A stretch of DNA of 7,269 nt from positions 1 through 7,269 of the forward strand of contig JAPSIU010000134.1 of the NCBI GenBank assembly GCA_031178565.1, given 5' to 3'. The position numbers were made by a program, and so were the translations under genes. Position 1 is the first letter of the stretch; every line of letters starts with the position of its first letter. This document shows, in pieces, positions 5,745-7,269 of this stretch. The notes under the pieces are model-generated. The model saw only the letters and a program-made list of their open reading frames with translations. It searched no databases and was not told the DNA's origin. This DNA is from Leucobacter sp. Its GTDB lineage: Bacteria > Actinomycetota > Actinomycetes > Actinomycetales > Microbacteriaceae.

Positions 5745-6824
5745 TCAGACCTGTTCCCCGACGAGGTTCCGCTCCATCAGCCCGCGCAGTTCCGCGCCGC
5801 GGTGGCCGCGGTCGAGCAGGAACCCGAGTTTCGCGATCGCCGCTTCGGGCGTCAGGTCGGATCCGTCGATGACTCCCGCCGCCGCGAGCTCGCGCCCCAC
5901 CGCATAGCGGGCGAGGTCGATCCTGCCGCTCGGGCACTGCGTGATCGCGACCACCGGCAGCGTCGCGCAGAGCTCGCGCAGTGTGCCGAGCATCCCCGGC
6001 CGGGCCATCGGGGCGTTGCCGCTGCCGTAGCACTCGAGCACGAGCCCGTCGGGCCGGCCGCCCACCGCTGCGCGCAGGTCCTCCGCCGTGACCGCGGGCA
6101 CGAACCGGAAGGAGAGGATGCGGGCGGGGCCGCGGGGCGGATCCTCCGCGGCCGCGACGGCCGGGACGCCCTGCGGGTCCGGGCCGAGCGCGCGTTCAGC
6201 GCGGAACGCGCGCCGCGAAGCGGTGTCCTGTTTCGTCGCCCGCACCGCCGGTAACAGCTCGCCGCCGAAGGCGATCGAGACCGGTGCGCCGGGCGCAGCG
6301 CGGACGGATGCGCGGAGGGCGAGCGTCAGATTGTCGACCGCGTCGGTGTCGGGCGCGGCGTGGGGGAGCTGGCTGCCGGTGACGACGACGGGTGCGCCGA
6401 TATCGGCCAGCTCGAACGCGAGCCTCGCCGCGGTGTAGGCGAGGGTGTCGGTCCCGTGCGTGATGACGACGCCTCGCGGGCGCTGCGTGCGCACCCGGGC
6501 GCGAACCGCCCGTGCGATGCGCGGGGCCGTGTCGGCGTCGGCATTGGCGCTGTCGGTGGCCGGGAGCAGGTGGTTGACGCGGTGCTCGATGCCGAGCGGC
6601 CGGCAGATGCCGCCGACGAGCGACTCCAGGATCTCCGGGAAGTCGGGGTCGGGGGAGAGCCCCGCGTCGGTCTCCCGCATCCCGATCGTGCCACCCGTCG
6701 CGAAGACGAGGACGGACGGGCGCTGGGGGCTGGATTCTGGCATGCCCTCCATTCTTCCCGAAATCGCCCGACGCCCTTCCGCGGGCGGTGAAAGCGTCTC
6801 GGATTCTTCGGCTTGCATCAACAT
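5745..6824 (-). CDS. L-asparaginase, type I (cytoplasmic)
   Basis: It hydrolyses L-asparagine to aspartate and ammonia in the cytoplasm. The asparaginase/glutaminase signatures are intact. FATGGTIG (41-48) contains the nucleophile Thr46. VVITHGTDTLAYTA (119-132) contains Thr125 and Asp126. Lys198, in ATKQD, completes the Thr-Lys-Asp triad. GSQLP (150-154) and ITQCPSG (294-300) are further family landmarks, and there is no signal peptide. The start is uncertain. ATG 6824 has a -10 (TAATCT) ending 7 bp upstream, as for a leaderless mRNA, and gives 359 residues. The first 27 residues, however, have poor third-position G+C and include AGA, TCA and CTT codons, unlike the rest. ATG 6743 gives 332 residues, close to family length, but its GGAGGG is only 1 nt from the ATG; ATG 6752 is a third option. 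The gene diverges from the siderophore ATPase and ends tail to tail with the phosphodiesterase. Confidence 0.93.
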   Translation of the reverse strand: MLMQAEESETLSPPAEGRRAISGRMEGMPESSPQRPSVLVFATGGTIGMRETDAGLSPDPDFPEILESLVGGICRPLGIEHRVNHLLPATDSANADADTAPRIARAVRARVRTQRPRGVVITHGTDTLAYTAARLAFELADIGAPVVVTGSQLPHAAPDTDAVDNLTLALRASVRAAPGAPVSIAFGGELLPAVRATKQDTASRRAFRAERALGPDPQGVPAVAAAEDPPRGPARILSFRFVPAVTAEDLRAAVGGRPDGLVLECYGSGNAPMARPGMLGTLRELCATLPVVAITQCPSGRIDLARYAVGRELAAAGVIDGSDLTPEAAIAKLGFLLDRGHRGAELRGLMERNLVGEQV

Positions 6825-6841
6825 CTGACCTAGATTAGGGT
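6813..6841 (+). promoter_or_regulatory. Promoter of the siderophore ABC transporter ATPase gene
   Basis: TTGCAT (6813-6818) and TAGGGT (6836-6841) are 17 bp apart. Transcription would start at about 6848-6850, where the GTG start codon lies, so the mRNA is probably leaderless. The -10 is inside the iron-box-like dyad, fitting repression when iron is plentiful. Confidence 0.55.
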
Positions 6842-6849
6842 TGCCTAAT
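6830..6849. promoter_or_regulatory. DtxR/IdeR-type iron box candidate
   Basis: CTAGATTAGGGTTGCCTAA (6830-6848) matches 14 of 19 positions of the actinobacterial DtxR/IdeR consensus TTAGGTTAGGCTAACCTAA. It contains a perfect dyad, ATTAGG-GTTG-CCTAAT (6834-6849). The register starting at 6835 matches 13 of 19, so two overlapping dimers are possible, as known for IdeR. It covers the -10 elements of both diverging genes, one of which encodes a siderophore transporter ATPase, which is what an Fe2+-dependent repressor site should do. Confidence 0.65.
6832..6837 (-). promoter_or_regulatory. -10 element for the asparaginase gene, leaderless
   Basis: On the minus strand TAATCT (6837 down to 6832) is followed by 7 nt and then the ATG at 6824, the spacing expected when the transcript begins with the start codon. 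No good -35 hexamer is visible at 16-18 bp. It overlaps the plus-strand -10 by two bases and lies inside the iron-box-like dyad. Confidence 0.45.
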
Positions 6850-7269
6850 GTGAAGAACGCGCCAGTGAAGCCTCTCCTCCCCGGGGAACTCCGTTGCGAG
6901 GATCTCGCGCTCAGCTACGGGCGCACGCGGGTCGTCCACGACGTCTCGCTGCGGCTTCGGCCCGGGGCCGTGACGGCCCTCGTCGGCCCGAACGGCAGCG
7001 GCAAGTCGACGGCGCTACGAGCCCTCGCCCGGCTGCACCGCATCGAGGCGGGAACGGTCTCCATGCTCGGGGAGGACGGGGTCTCCGACGCGGCGTCGCT
7101 CACCCCCTCCGCGTTCGCGAAGGCGGTCGCGATGCTCTCGCAGGCCCGGCCCCACCCGTCGGGACTCGCGGTCCGCGACGTCGTGACCTTCGGCCGCCAC
7201 CCGCACCGTCGACGGTTCGCGGGACTCGCCGACGAGGATCGCTCGGCGATCGAGCGGGCGCTCCGCCTC
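6850..7269 (+). CDS. Iron-siderophore ABC transporter ATP-binding protein, N-terminal part (3' end outside window)
   Basis: This is the nucleotide-binding subunit of a FecE/FepC-type importer, which would power uptake of ferric siderophores (or haem or cobalamin) through a FecCD-type permease. The 140 visible residues hold the A-loop tyrosine region ALSYGRTRVV (20-29), the Walker A motif GPNGSGKST (46-54) and the Q-loop glutamine Gln98 in MLSQ. VRDVVTFGRHPHRRRF (108-123) is characteristic of the FecE/FepC subfamily (the V-x-[DE]-V-V-x-x-GR-x-P-H pattern). The signature motif, Walker B and H-loop lie beyond the window. No in-frame ATG exists; the GTG at 6850 is chosen because it lies 8 bp after the -10 and so fits a leaderless start, while the GTG at 6865 lacks a clear ribosome site. 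The iron-box-like dyad over its promoter supports an iron-related role. Permease and binding-protein genes are expected downstream, but this cannot be seen. Confidence 0.9.
   Translation, partial: MKNAPVKPLLPGELRCEDLALSYGRTRVVHDVSLRLRPGAVTALVGPNGSGKSTALRALARLHRIEAGTVSMLGEDGVSDAASLTPSAFAKAVAMLSQARPHPSGLAVRDVVTFGRHPHRRRFAGLADEDRSAIERALRL

Noticed and set aside
2..7269. Mobile element, phage defence island or CRISPR
   Set aside because: There are no transposase, integrase, nuclease or helicase genes, no regularly spaced repeats, no terminal repeats and no base-composition break. All genes belong to ordinary chromosomal families.

Overview
The window is about two thirds G+C, with strongly G/C-ending codons, GTG starts, TANNNT-type -10 elements and apparent leaderless starts. 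Together these suggest a high-GC actinobacterium, plausibly Microbacteriaceae; the lineage is inferred from style, not from a marker gene. It looks like ordinary chromosome. I see no tRNA, rRNA, insertion sequence, CRISPR array or phage gene.

Left part (1-3260, + strand): the C-terminal cupin end of a probable HTH-cupin transcriptional regulator is followed by a control region of about 130 bp. That region has a good promoter overlapped by a cluster of TGAA/TTCA dyads, then a leader that can fold into two strong hairpins. Next come an NhaC-type Na+/H+ antiporter homologue and a class V (kynureninase/cysteine-desulfurase-like) PLP enzyme, 11 bp apart and clearly one transcription unit. The likely logic is regulator, transporter and catabolic enzyme for one small, probably amino-containing substrate, which cannot be named from sequence. 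A perfect 20-bp inverted repeat then acts as a shared terminator.

Middle part (3265-5742): a Bax inhibitor-1/YccA family membrane protein lies on the - strand. Diverging from it is a 92-residue protein with one membrane helix and an 11-residue-repeat coiled coil. Then comes a cytoplasmic GlpQ-like glycerophosphodiester phosphodiesterase whose -10 box sits so close to the ATG that the mRNA is probably leaderless.

Right part (5745-7269): a type I (cytoplasmic) L-asparaginase on the - strand meets the phosphodiesterase tail to tail with 2 bp between them. On its other side it diverges from the first 140 codons of a FecE/FepC-type siderophore (iron complex) ABC transporter ATPase. The short region between the two starts holds two overlapping divergent -10 elements, both placed for leaderless initiation, inside a DtxR/IdeR-like iron box. 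The most notable points are this shared iron-box switch and the operator plus structured leader in front of the antiporter operon.
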